DNA of 64,000 nt, from the NCBI GenBank assembly GCA_022419385.1, contig JAJUBI010000005.1:3224001-3288000 (forward strand), written 5' to 3'. The notes under the pieces are model-generated. The model did not search any database, was not told where the DNA came from, and saw only the letters and a program-made list of their open reading frames with translations. Every line of letters begins with the position of its first letter. Within the stretch, counting starts at the first letter, position 1. Shown piece by piece: positions 26,482-37,637 of this stretch. This DNA comes from Paraconiothyrium sp. Pb-2020 (taxonomy: Eukaryota > Ascomycota > Dothideomycetes > Pleosporales > Didymosphaeriaceae). A program made the translations under genes and the position numbers.

Positions 26482-28415
26482 TCAAATTTGGTCATCCTCG
26501 ATTTCCCTATCCTTGAACGACAAGAATTGCTCAGGTTCTTCGTTCGTGATTGTCTGCCATATCGCTCGTACCTGGTCGAACACGACATCGTCAACGACAA
26601 GATCGAGTGGTACAGGAGGTAAACCGAGGAAGTGAGCTTCCGCGCCATCTCGAAATAGTAACGGCTCCACGGAAGGCATCGCCCGCTGTTCGTACTGCAT
26701 GGACCAGAGGACCCTTGCCGATGGCGAAACATCAACACTCGATAGCAGGAGGGATGTTGCATGGCGGAGGAGCTCGAAGCCGTGCTTGCCGCTCAAGCTC
26801 GTAGATGCGTACAGTACACCTGTGAATTGTCAGCTTCTGTTGCACGACCTCAAGACGTCAATGAGAGCTAGAAGCATTGCCAAGATCAGGTTGTCAGAGG
26901 ATATCTATCGTCAATGTAATTCGGACAATGTAGATAAGTATTCAAAAGATCGATCATCATAATGGCTTGGATGGAAGAGTAGGCAAGGATATACTTACTC
27001 TGGCCGGCGGGGCATTCCCCTGAGTCGCTGGAGTGGATATGAATGTGGACAGGGGGAATGTCTTGATGCCCATCCAGCTCATCTGGCAAGGACATAGAGC
27101 CCGAGGGGAAGATTAGAATGGCAGACCCTGGCTGAAACGGTCTCTCATCCACCATTACAGGCGGAAACAGATTTGATAGGGCTGAGGACACAATGCTGAC
27201 TGACTTGCAGAGAGGGCTTTCTCCCGGATCTCGTGAGCTTTCGGCCACCACCCAACGCGCGGTGATAGCTTCACCGTCTTTCAAATGAAGCTTTATACCA
27301 GATACATTATCTGCCATTGCAGTCATGGTCTGGCGCGGCGCAGGTTCATGTCCGCTGACTGGGTTGGAATCGATCAAGCCTTTCTCTGTGTGCGATGGGC
27401 TTTCAACGGGAATCTGTGCGGTCACCACAAAGCCACTTGAAGTAGCAAACCCTTTCCCCAGGACGTACACTCCGCCTCCAACTGCACAAGCACGACAGGC
27501 GACCTGGCAAAACTCGTCCAATCCGCCATACTTGGGAATGAGCGCGCTGAATTTGCCCAATGTGCCGATGGATCGTAGATGCCGGGCGATCCTAGGCAAA
27601 GCGTATTCGGTTGTCACACTCTCGAGGCTCTTTGTTGACATAGTGAGAGCTAGTAGAGGTGTAGACAAGACGGCTGGGGCCTTGAAGACGGCTGACAAGA
27701 AGTCGGAGAAAGGTGACGCGCGGTACTGCTCCCATTTGACCTTCTCATCATCATTTTCATAATCCAGAATGAAGCGAAGGATCTTAACGAGCTTCCGCTT
27801 AGCCGGGAAGTCAAGGGTATTATTTCCAAACAGATCCTCTCTTGTATTGGGTACCTTTTCAAGGCTACCAGTCTTCTTGCCGTTTGCGGATTCTGCAGAG
27901 TACACCCACCAGCTACCGACGGGAAGAAACCCAACCTGATGGTGGGCCTGCGAGGTGACTAGGTAACGCCTGAACGCCGAACCGGAGTATATGATTTCAG
28001 GAGCGAGCGCAAGATTGTATTGCCTCCCGGGTTTTCGCGATAGCGTGGCTGAACCCGACTCAGAGGGCTCTGGCTCATAGGTGGATGCCTCAGCGAAGGC
28101 CGCCTGAAAAATGCCTAAGTCGGCGTTAGCATCGGTCAGTCTGAGACGAGAGGGTGGTCATTACCATCGTTAACTTTTGCTACCCATTCCTCAGCTTCTG
28201 CTATGCTGAAGGCGGCTGCAGAGCCGCTGTAATATGGATTCTGATCGATATGGAGTATTTTCTTGTCCGAGCGTGATAATGCTCTTCAAGTGCTGCGTCA
28301 GTCAGATTGCGGAACAACAGTATCAAGTACATCATGCTTACAGGGCGAGCAGAGACTGCTGTAGGCCGGTGCCTGCGATCACGACGTCCCAGTGGGTGTC
28401 GTCGAGTGTGTCCAT
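26482..28415 (-). CDS. MRS6: Rab escort protein (Rab geranylgeranyltransferase component A)
   Basis: Exons 28415-28342, 28283-28165, 28114-26999 and 26819-26482 give 548 residues. REP/Mrs6 presents newly made Rab GTPases to the geranylgeranyltransferase and delivers them to membranes. The N-terminus has the GDI-family dinucleotide-fold relic VVIAGTGLQQS (residues 12-22) and ILHIDQNPYYSG. The middle shows the family's PKYGGLDEFCQVACRACAVGGGVYVLGKG stretch (split here for length) and the C-terminus VLWSMQYEQRA and SLDLVVDDVVFDQ-like segments (LDLVVDDVVFDQVRAIW). The last intron is 179 nt, the others 50-58 nt. The donor AGTAAGT at 26,998 and the ATTCACAG acceptor join GQ to SVLYASTSL in frame, as expected for the family. 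Complete and apparently functional, flanked by decayed genes. Confidence 0.92.
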
Positions 28416-29042
28416 GGTGGATCACGGGGAAAGAGAAGAATGTGACAGAGTGCGACAGAAGTCTGAAAGTCGAGTGTTCGCCAAGCGCTCTTTAGCGTGA
28501 AATGACTAAGCACGCGATACGTGAAAATCTGCTGCGCGTGAACCGAGCTTCTCTTGACAACGCGCTCGCTGAGAAACAGTTCTTGATGTGTGGGACTGTT
28601 CGCAAGGCACCGAGGCTTCATTGCCTCTGGACATGCGTGGAGAAGAGATTTCTTCGTCCGGTATCTACCGCTATGGATTTTACCTGAATTAGCGGCTCGA
28701 ATGTGGCGATACATTTTGATATGACTGGCTATGACAACCCAAAGACGAACACGCAGATGCATCATGCGATTCAAGGCCCATATGTTTGCGATAGTCTTAG
28801 ATTCTTTCGCGCAGTCGCCGTCGGTATGATGATCTTGATGGTCGTGTCGAGGCTTGGCGATGGTATGAGACCGCACTGTGTGCATGCCACAGCATCTTAG
28901 CCGCGGAGTGAGCATCCACTATCGGCTCCACAGCAGTACTTTTGAGTGGCTAGCCCCCGTTGTTTGTGACCGCAATATCGCTCGCAACCGTCACGCCCAA
29001 TACATATATATTTTTGAGTTTCATGTTTAAGCATAAATCACA
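28416..29042. other. Intergenic, MRS6 5' side
   Basis: Upstream region of MRS6 on the minus strand. Overlapping open frames are not supported. Nothing else recognised up to the tRNA. Confidence 0.4.
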
Positions 29043-29179
29043 TCTTCCTTGGTCTAGTGGTCATGATTTCCGCTTGTCATTGCAAGATAACGAGCGCGGG
29101 AGACCGGGGTACGTAATAACTACATGAAATATTATAACTCTTTCTAACTTAACGTCAGGTTCGATTCCCCGAGGGAGAG
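29043..29179 (+). tRNA. tRNA-Asp(GTC) with a 15-nt intron and a 50-nt spliceosomal-like insertion in the T-stem
   Basis: Folding by eye: acceptor TCTTCCT (29043-29049) pairs fully with AGGGAGA (29172-29178, one G-U), discriminator G at 29179. The A box TGGTCTAGTGG starts at 29050. Anticodon stem TCCGC/GCGGG encloses loop TTGTCA plus C with anticodon GTC at 29076-29078. A 15-nt canonical intron (29080-29094) sits after position 37. T-stem CGGG is interrupted at 29109-29158 by 50 nt starting GTACGT, with TTTCTAAC near the end and finishing GTCAG; removing exactly this leaves CGGGG-TTCGATT-CCCCG. The AG|GTTCG junction keeps the B box GGTTCGATTCC intact, and a T6 Pol III terminator follows at 29194. 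Class and ends are clear; whether the 50-nt segment is spliced is unknown. Confidence 0.85.
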
Positions 29180-29193
29180 CATATTAGCTATTC

Positions 29194-29199
29194 TTTTTT
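29194..29199 (+). terminator. RNA polymerase III terminator (T6)
   Basis: Six T residues, 15 nt past the tRNA 3' end, the normal Pol III stop signal. Confidence 0.7.
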
Positions 29200-29255
29200 A
29201 AGGAGCTCTGTAGTATATCTATTAGTGTACTAGTGCACTTTAATTTTGTAAGTTT

Positions 29256-29394
29256 TATAGGTCTAGTAGTCAGGCGTTATACGCCCTTCTTAGTTGCTGT
29301 CTCTTACGGTGTTACCTGCCCTCTCAGAATCGGGCTTAGGATGTGTAGCACCTGCTTTTACACGGAGACAGGAGTTCAATATCCCGAGGGAGAG
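29256..29394 (+). pseudogene. Degenerate second tRNA-Asp-like copy
   Basis: TAGGTCTAGTAGTCAG near 29,258 resembles the A box of the upstream tRNA, and GAGACAGGAGTTCAATATCCCGAGG-like sequence at 29,366-29,391 resembles its B box and 3' acceptor, ending in GAGGGAGAG in both. The 5' acceptor strand no longer pairs and the anticodon region is lost. It is probably a decayed duplicate; a tRNA-derived short repeat is the alternative. Confidence 0.4.
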
Positions 29395-30817
29395 TTCCTT
29401 TTATGTGTGCCTGGTGCTTTTTGGGTATCTTTTTGTCAGTGGTGAGCTTAGGGGTCGAGTGAGTACGCGCGAGGCCCTGGGACAGGTTTGGGGCATCGAA
29501 ACGGACCACAGACGCATCGTAAAATATAGCAATCAATTGAGGGTCGAAAGAGGTGCTGACCGAAATCAAAATGACCGCGCTCTGTTCGTGGGTGGTGGAA
29601 CAATGGCGAAGTGGCGGCAAAAATGGCACGCTACACACCACGGGCATGTACGACTATGCGAGCCCTTCAATCAAAGCCTCAATTCCCTTTAATGTATGAC
29701 ATAAGAACGCCTCGAGTTCCGTGATTTGGTCAGGTAGTGGCAACGTGAACTTACTTGCTATGCAGTCCGTCAATGGGAACAGGGAGACGTGCCTCTCTTT
29801 ACGTCTCGATTGCTCTAGAAGTTCCACGACGAGTTCTACTCAGTCAGTTATTTCCATAGCCAACCAATGGACTACAAGTTGGTACTCGAGGCACGTCACG
29901 TGCTTGGCTGGTTCTGGATGCTGTTGCGAACTCATAGAATCCTGCTGCATGTTCCACGCATTCTGGAAGCTACTTAACGTACGCATACCTGTAGGTACGA
30001 GTCAAAGGATGCGTAAGATTATCCCATGTACTTAATCAACAGCTCCCATCCACGCTACCTGGGCACAATTGTAGCTCGTGCTACGTCAGTCCAACTGAAG
30101 CACTGCTCTTGAACTTTGGAAGTGATTTCTACGGTGCACACTTCCACCCTCTACTAATGAGGATTATTGCTTGGTCGCACTGCTTGTTTTTTCTTATTCC
30201 TCTTATTTTTACTTCTGGGCAAGGCTCACCAGCTATATGTCGTTGATTCGCATGTCACTTCCACAGTTCCACTCCGCTTTTCACTGGTTTCCTTGATTGC
30301 TGTATTAGGCCGTAAAGGTGAGCCCCACGGGAATGTAATCTCTGGTCGAAGGCGAATTTTCGATGAGAAACTGATCAAGCGACGAGAGAGACTCTTAAAT
30401 TCTGTGGAGCACTCACTGCAGATGCAATTGGGGGGGTGATTTTTGGCTAGGTTTTGCCGTGCACATCCTGGCTAACCGAAAGATTGTTCGGGCCCCATTT
30501 AGCAGATTTACTGGTCTTGGAGGAAGTTCGAGCAGTAATCCAGCACTGATGAAGCCCAGAGACCTCTCGGAATGAACAGATCATCTATACCTAGGGAAAC
30601 CTCGCCATCTTGCGGAAGCCAGTCAAATATGCAACGGCTCTGCCCTATGCCTCCACGATCTTGGCCTGATTCGTTTGCTTCTCATCTCCTCTCGAGCCCT
30701 TTGACGTGTCACTTATGCCAGGTAAATCCTTGAGCATGTGCACGATCTGAATGCCCTCACCGTTCGGACACCTCCCCTAAATCAGCAAAAGATCCAACAA
30801 TCGTTTCTTGCAACACC
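29395..30817. other. Intergenic
   Basis: About 1.4 kb with no recognisable gene. Open frames at 29294-29692, 29721-30035 and 30167-30439 lack domains and consistent composition. The last begins with a hydrophobic stretch but has no other support. Confidence 0.35.
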
Positions 30818-31489
30818 TTACCTCACGATGTCTATCTTTCCGCTCCTCGTATACCCACACCGCTCATACAGCGCTACTCCACTCAGCGTTGCTCCCATTT
30901 CCAGCCCCATAAAACCGCCCTCCCTCGCCTTGCCTTCACAATACCGCATCATCATGGTCCCAAGGCCTCGCCTTGCCCAGTCCGGATGCGTAAAAATAGC
31001 CCTGATGCTCGCGCGCTCAACCTTGGGATCGCGCGCTTCAGGTAGCCGGTTGGGAGCAGTATCGGCGCCGTATAAGGTGCGGCGGAAGGACCACCCACCG
31101 CAAGCGCTAATAACATCGGGAAATCCCAGAGGATGGAGTACGAAGTAAGTGCGGTCCTATGAGTCGAGCATTAGTGCGCTTCGTCCCCGTGCACCTTTTA
31201 TCCCCCTTTTCCCCACTTTCTTAACACATAGCCAGACTGAATGACATTTGAGCGTGGTCAAACAAGAAGCACTCACATGCAGTAGAAGCGTGTCGGGCCC
31301 AAACAAGTACCCAATCGACCCGTCAAGCTCCGCCTGCGTGTAATAACCTTTGCCCAGCGCTCTCAAGGACTCCCCGATCATCTTTTGCAGTGCGGCAACA
31401 TCAGCGATTGTAGCCTCACGAAACCCGAACCTGTGTGTAGCTTCTTGCGCTTTTGCTGACGCGATAGGATCATGTGTGTGTCCACTCAT
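30818..31489 (-). CDS. GNAT-family N-acetyltransferase
   Basis: Exons 31489-31277 and 31156-30818 join at phase 0 to give 183 residues. The N-terminus FREATIADVAALQKMI and the following ALGKGYYTQAELDGSIGY are typical of fungal GNAT proteins. The acetyl-CoA pyrophosphate-binding motif A appears as IFTHPDWARRGLGTMMM (R-x-G-x-G/A type), and the C-terminal part has ALYERCGY, the usual motif B. The 120-nt intron has GTGAGT and TCATAG ends with a CTAATGC branch-like site. Substrate is unknown. A longer open frame on the other strand (30738-31148) is the shadow of exon 2. Confidence 0.85.
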
Positions 31490-32105
31490 ATCTTAATTCC
31501 GATCTTGGTGCTGGCATTCGCTCTTGGTCTGAGAACTCGACCTGTTCCTGGGACAAATCTGAAAAGTTGCGGCCAAAATCTGGCCAGGATCTAATTTATG
31601 TGATAGGGCGACTGAATGCTCTGGACAATTTGTAGCAAGTAGTGGTAGCACGACAGTTATGTCAGCGCAATGCAGGTGTCAGCGAGCATCCCGCTTGTGA
31701 AGGCGATATCGGGCCAATGAGATGCTTTTCCGTCGGGAAACATTCACGTGCGATTGTTGGCCGCAACTGTAGCGGAGCTAAACTACATCATCTCTCTACT
31801 TTGCAAAGTCTTCATACGATAATAGTGGCCGAACAGCCCAGCAATATAAAATGAACTTGATCTTCGATATTGTCTTTCACATGAAGGGTCTTAAATGTTT
31901 TCTCTACTAATCTGGGTTCAAGATATGCACGCTATTCAGCTACGACGCCTTGCTCCGAAGATATTCACATACCTTCCCTGTTTATCGGCTCAACTAGGCC
32001 ATATGAGATAATTTACCCATGTCAACCACCTTGACGATTCGCCACTCTACTGAGCAAGAGATGTTTACAATAGTGTCATGGCCCCAGTTACTCTCTCAAG
32101 TGAGC
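31490..32105. other. Intergenic between the GNAT gene and RFC1
   Basis: Promoter side of the GNAT gene and 3' side of RFC1. No gene seen; a 70-codon frame at 31642 is unsupported. Confidence 0.4.
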
Positions 32106-35100
32106 TCACTTTTTCTTCGGCTTGCTCGGAGCACCCTTGGCTTTGCCTCTGCCCTTAGGCTTGACTCCTTCCTCGCTCTCACCATCGTCGTCATCCTCCG
32201 CAGCGCGTTTCTTGCCACGAGGTTTTGTCGCCGCAGTCTTCTTGGCCGCTTTTTTCTTAGGCTGCTTCACGTACTTGTCTTTGGATATATCGACGTCTTC
32301 GTCTTCTTCCTTGATCTCATTGACAACTTCCTCCTCGTCGGATTCTTCTATCGCTTCTTCAAGATCTGGTCTCTCCTTGGTCGCTTTCTTAGGGGCAACG
32401 ACATTTGAGGCTTTCATAAAAGGGAGCGGATGGGATTGCTGGTTGTAACTGTGCATCGTATTAGTCATTCGCCAAAATAAAAGCTGAGGGATGTGCTTAC
32501 AGTCTAGTGAAGGTTGCCTTGTCTTGGGAAGCGATCTTGACCTTCTCTTGTACCATGGGACCTACACCCAGCTCCACAATCGCATCGAAGTCATCTTTTG
32601 TCAGGAAGTAGCTGTCCATAAGTTCTATGATCTCCGGGACAGCCTCTTTCCCTTCTTCCTCAAGCCGCTTGACGAGCTGCTGCCAGAGGACAGGAACATA
32701 CTGTTGCCGGACCTCGTGTCGATCGCCCGAAGAGCGTAAACGCATATGAGCCTGGATTTCCTTGACCTGGCGCGTAAGCTTTCCTTGAGAACTATTTTTG
32801 CCGAGCCAGGTCGTGAAACGAGTCTGATGACCAGCTGTACTTCCAGCGACGAAACTGGCCGGCCGTACGAAACTGAACACTGCATGCGTTGGCATTAAAC
32901 TCCAGTGCTGTTGGGACCCATGGATCATGCGATCGACGAGGTCTCCGTCGCTGATGCTATCAGCGGCATCGGAAGCTAATTCCAGCAACTTCAGTTTCTT
33001 TTCCGGTCCGTTGTATTGCAATGCCTGGATGGGATTGGTACCAAGATAGTTCTCCTGGAGCATTAGGGGGCTGAACTCGTGGTCATTGAAGTAGAGTTCA
33101 ATCTTCTCGTTCAAAGTAGAGCTGCTGCTTGCAGCAAACATGCCGCCCCCGAGAATCTTCTGCGTGATGTCCCATGGTTTTAGGATGACGTGTTTTTGCC
33201 ATGCTTTGGACATTTGCTTGCCCTTGTTGAAGTCCATAGCTTCTTGATCGAGTTTCGCTGTGGATATCATGTTTACGACTTGTCGTATGTCGGCATGGCT
33301 GCCCTCAATCAAGGCGTTGATGACTGGCGCAGGCATTTTCAATCCCTCTCGGAAAGCAATAGTCATGATGCGAGAACGAATCTGATCGACTGTCGGTCGT
33401 CGAAACGGCAAATCAAAGGTTACGTAGTCGAATGGCTTCATCTTCGGTAGCCGTCTGTCGTTACATATCAAGATCATGGGGACCTCCGTCTTCTTGCAAA
33501 CGGCAGCCAGAGCTCCTACGCCACCCCGGTCGCCTGCAGACATACCGTCGACTTCGTCCATGATCAGAACCATCTTCTTCTTGTCCGAATCGACCTTCTT
33601 GCCGTCACCTGCGAAGTAACCATGGAGTGAGTTCGTACTCAGAACACCGCGCAAGCCCTCCTCCACAAGTTTCTTACTGCGCGTATCACTAGCGTTGCTT
33701 TCAACGATGTCGTACCCTTCCATTTTGGCCACCAAATGCGCTGCCGTAGTTTTCCCAATGCCAGGAGGACCGTGTAGTATGACTGCACGGAAGGACCCGC
33801 TACCATCAGGTCCGGCTAGCTTGAAGTTGGTCTTCAGGCTCTTTGGAAACCTCTGCAACCACCTCTGCAATTTCTCCACCGTAGCTTTGTTGCCGCAGAT
33901 CTGGTTCAGTGAAGATGGTGCATACTTCGTCGTCCATAACCGTGAGTCTACCGCTGGCTCTGAGCTTTTGCTAGAGGTAAAGGCACCGACCGAAGAAGCA
34001 TTGGGACTTTTGGTGGTCTCTGCGGCCTTCAATGCTTTTAGCCTGGCTTTCTCTTCCTTCTCCATCTCGGCTGCTTGTGCTTTGATCTTTTCTTCCTCTT
34101 TGCGTTGCTTTTCCTTGTATGCCGCCTGTGCCTTTGAGTCACCCTGACTGCCAGCTGCTGTAAGCTTTTCGATAAGTGCGGTAAGTCCGTCCTCATCGAT
34201 CGTTTTGATATTCAATTCTTTAATCTTCCGCAATTTGCTTGGCCCCGCGTCCTGTCCGAGAACGATGTAATTTGTATTTTTGCTCGGCTGTCCGGTGACC
34301 TTTCCGCCATGACGTTTGACAAGCTCTTGAGCCTCAGTTCGCCCCCATCGCTGCAGAACGCCCGTAAAAACGAAGGTCAGACCAGCGAGACATGTCTCGC
34401 TTCCGGATGGCATGGACCCTGAATCACCGCCGACAGGTGCGGCATCTGCGTTCCCGCCGCCGGCTTTTTGTCTCCAGTCGAACTTCGCAGTCTCATCTTT
34501 TGGAGGAGGGGTTGGTGGCCGGACTAGGGGTATGCTGTCATAGATGGCTTGTATGTCCTTGTTTTCGACAGCATCCTCCTTCTTAGCCTTCTTCTTCGGA
34601 GGCGCCTTGGCTGATGTATCCTTCTTCGGACGAGCGCGTTTCGGCTTAACCTCATCTTCCTCATCGTCATCCCCGCCCTCATCAAGTTCGGGCGTCTTTC
34701 GTTTCTTCCCTGCAGTTGATATCTTCTTCGGTATGTTTTTGGTCGCTCGTTCATCCTCATCTGGTTCGACGAAGCTGTCCTCCGCGTCCACATCCTTCAT
34801 GCCAACATCCACATCCTCTCGGTCAACATTGTCGTCATTGTTGACCGCCGTCTGTTCCTCTACACGCTTCTTGGTCGTTACCCTATGTGGGAGACCAATG
34901 GGTAGATCATCGCTGTCGCTAGCTGCTACTTCAACATAGTCGTCGTTTTTGCCTCGTGGTTTGAAGTCATCTCCGAATATATCGTCTGCTTCGTCGAGAT
35001 CGTCGTCCGGGAACTCATCTTCGTCGTTCTTTACGGAATAGGAGGTGACCTGCTTCCTCGGCCTGCCTGTACCTCTACTGTTTGTCGCTGGTGTCGCATT

Positions 35101-35599
35101 CTTGGATGCCTTTCCGTTCGCCTTCACGGGTGTTGCCTTTGGTGTAGATTCTGTGGGCTTCTTCTTGACGGCCTCCGACCGCTTGGGCTTGTTCTTGCTA
35201 GCAAAGAATTCTGACGTCGTTGTCTCTTCGAGCTCCGGCGACGCTTCCTTCTTGGTTTGCTTGGGCAGGGGCTTTTTTGGGGTAATCTTCTTGGGTCTGC
35301 ACATGCTCAGTTGAGTTGTTTCGAAATGTATCCGAATCAGTCTTACTTTGCATCTACAACATCGTCGTCGTCGTCGGAATCGTCTACGACCACACGGCTG
35401 GCACGACCGGGCTTCTTCGGTGCTGCCTTCTTCGACGCCGGCTTCTAACGGAGCATGTCAGTCTGTTGATATCCCAGTGTGGCCATGCACTGGTGCGCGC
35501 CTTTGATTGTATGACTGGTTGACGCACCTCGTCCTTTTTCTGCGAGCCCTGGCTCGCCTTTGCTCCGCCGCCAAAGAAACTGCGGATATCCGTCGGCAT
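32106..35599 (-). CDS. RFC1: Replication factor C large subunit (DNA clamp loader)
   Basis: Exons 35599-35528, 35444-35347, 35296-32501 and 32448-32106 give 1102 residues. Rfc1 is the large subunit of the clamp loader that opens PCNA at primer-template junctions in the nucleus. The N-terminus MPTDIRSFFGGG carries a PIP-box-like IxxFF for PCNA binding. Residues 25-350 are highly charged with acidic runs and Lys-rich stretches (likely nuclear targeting). A BRCT domain spans about 357-430 (LAGLTFVFTGVL). The AAA+ module has Walker A GPPGIGKTT (about 566-574), SNASDTRSK, Walker B LIMDEVDGM (about 634-642) and the Rfc1-type C-terminal collar domain. The last exon is again charged and ends KPKKK. 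Introns are 50-83 nt. A MluI cell-cycle box lies 137 bp upstream. Confidence 0.96.
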
Positions 35600-35893
35600 C
35601 GTTCCCGCTACTGATTGGTAAAAGCTACACAGCCAATGCAGCAGGTGTAGTGCGGGCGGGTAGAAAACAATGGGCGCCGTGCAAGGCCTGTACGTTGACA
35701 GTGTGAGGGCCGGTTGATGGGGACAAGGCACCAAAACGCGTCTATGACGGGCAGGGCAGTCGCGCGCCGTCACGCTACGCGGTGACCCCCGGCCTTTCCC
35801 GTGCCCGCCCGTCAAGCCACGCACGAGCCACACGCCAGGACTTCCATCAAGATTGACCGCTGCTGGCACCACAGGTAGGCACCACAGAGGATC
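35600..35893. promoter_or_regulatory. Head-to-head promoter region RFC1 / MRPL16
   Basis: 294 bp separate the two start codons, so both genes must share this promoter space. It contains a CCAAT box on each strand (35615-35619 minus, 35633-35637 plus) and one ACGCGT. Confidence 0.6.
35736..35741. promoter_or_regulatory. MluI cell-cycle box (ACGCGT), putative MBF site
   Basis: Perfect palindromic ACGCGT, 137 bp upstream of RFC1. In yeasts MBF binds this motif to drive G1/S expression of replication genes, RFC genes included. The match in context is suggestive, not proof. Confidence 0.5.
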
Positions 35894-36714
35894 ATGCCGC
35901 CGCCCAGGATAGCCACCATGAGCCTGGTCGCTCAGTTGAGCCGGATGACCCTCTCCGCATATCGTCCACGACGTAAGGACTGCCTGCCCTCACTCGCGTC
36001 TCAAAGCTTCAGTGTGCTAATGCGACCAGTGCTCCCGACCGTCGTAACCCCCAAAGTCGGTATACTCTCCGCCCGCGCCTTCTCCTCCACGCCGCACCGC
36101 TTCAACTGGCTTGCTCCCAAGGCAGGTGAATCCCGCAAATCGCGGAAAGGCCGATGTCGCGTTCCCACTGGCGGTAGCATGCGCGGCACCACTGTCGTAT
36201 GGGGCGACTACGGTCTGCGCATGCGCGACCACGACCGCCGCATCTCGTCCTCCCAGCTTCGCATCGCCGAAGAGACCATCAAGAAGCGCCTCCGAGGCAT
36301 GAAGTTCCGCCTCTACGAGCGCGTGTCCGCCAACATTGGTGTCTACACGAGCGGCAACGAAAGCAGAATGGGAAAGGGCAAGGGTAGTTTCGACCATTGG
36401 GCGACGCGGTTGGCCGTGAGCAAGGTCGTCTTCGAGATCAAGGGAGATTTGCACGAGCAGGTTGTAAGAGATGCTTTTCGTTTGGCAGGGAACAAGCTAC
36501 CTGGTGAGACCCGTCTGGGTTGAGTTGATGGACATTGCTAACCCTAGTAGGTTTGTGGGAGTTTGTGAAGAAGGGCGATGCCCCCAAGATGGGCATAACA
36601 AAGGTGGGCGTTAACGGCATTACCGCTGAAGATCTCAGAAGACCTAGGAGGAAGCTTCCTCTTGAGCCTCTGGAGGGAACGGCTGCCCGCCTACCATCGG
36701 CCTCGCCCTCGTAG
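35894..36714 (+). CDS. MRPL16: Mitochondrial large-subunit ribosomal protein L16 (uL16m)
   Basis: Exons 35894-36503 and 36551-36714 give 257 residues. The first 65 or so residues are basic and Ser/Ala-rich, ending RAFSSTPHRFNW, a clear mitochondrial presequence with an ST cleavage region. The L16 core follows: RGTTVVWGDYGLR, IKKRLRGMKFRLYERV, the signature SRMGKGKGSFDHWATR, then EIKGDLHEQVVRDAFR and LPGLWEFVKK, the last joined across a 47-nt intron with GTGAGA and TAGTAG ends. The protein lies at the peptidyl-transferase region of the mitoribosome. Met9 is a possible start. This is the last intact gene before the AT-rich block, about 680 bp from it. Confidence 0.95.
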
Positions 36715-37390
36715 ATCTGTTTGTATACTGTACCATTAAATGTACATAACCTCCTCCTGCTGTCTCCTATTGCAGAATCAACCTAGTCTAACGTAGACCG
36801 GTGAGCATGTGTTCAGTTTGCGAGGGTTCGAGTACCAGTCGTCACCAATTGTCTCGTGCACAAAGCCGTCTCCATCACTTAAATGTAGTGCTTGATACCA
36901 GAATGTTTACCAATTATATTCCGTCTTTGGATATATATGTACATAGAAACGGTGTTACCTTTCAAGATCACCCGTAATGAAACACGTGGCTGCTCCGTGG
37001 ACCAGGGCCCATGAAGATCGCCCAGAGCATCGTTGAGGGCGGTAAAAATCCGAACCCGGAATGCTGGCACACAGGCGTATACTCTTATGTTACATACCAT
37101 TATGAGAGCTATAGGGATTTGCCACGTAGTAACGTGGCTAATAGGCCTCTACTTAGTTGTGACAGAGTGTCGCGGAGGCTGAGGTAAGGATCTCGAAATA
37201 ATGTCGAATGATAAAATCTACTTATGAGGTCTCTCTAGGTGGGCGCACGCGAGGTATAGAGCTGCGCGCCAAGCCCCACGCAGAGCCTCACGCAGGCGCT
37301 AAACCTATTAGGCAAGGCGTCTGCGCATACTTATATATGTGACAAAGTAATATCCACGCCACCACTATTACATGTCCAGACATGGTCCAA
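36715..37390. other. Transition zone between gene-rich DNA and AT-rich isochore
   Basis: Normal-composition, gene-free DNA. A GC-rich patch at about 37,240-37,330 immediately precedes the abrupt change near 37,390. No tRNA, repeat or gene could be supported. Confidence 0.5.
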
Positions 37391-37637
37391 CTCTACACTA
37401 ATAATAATATATATATAATATTAAGAGATATAAAGTTTATAAAAAATTTATAATAATAAGTATTAGTAATTACTTATAGCTTTTTACTAAGATACTAAAA
37501 GATAGAATCTATATTAGATCTAATATAGATTCTAGATATTTAGAGATTAATAAGTTTTAAAAAAGATTTTTATCTATTTTTATAACTAAATAGGTAGAAA
37601 AAACTCTAATAAGTAATAGTAAATATTAGGGGCCTAA

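Noticed and set aside
28379..28915. 178-codon minus-strand open frame at the MRS6 5' end
   Set aside because: Overlaps MRS6 exon 1 in another frame and shows no domain.
30738..31148. 136-codon + strand open frame
   Set aside because: It is the antisense shadow of the second GNAT exon.
36800..36855. B-box-like GGGTTCGAGTACC
   Set aside because: No A box, acceptor pairing or anticodon arm could be found around it, so no tRNA is called.
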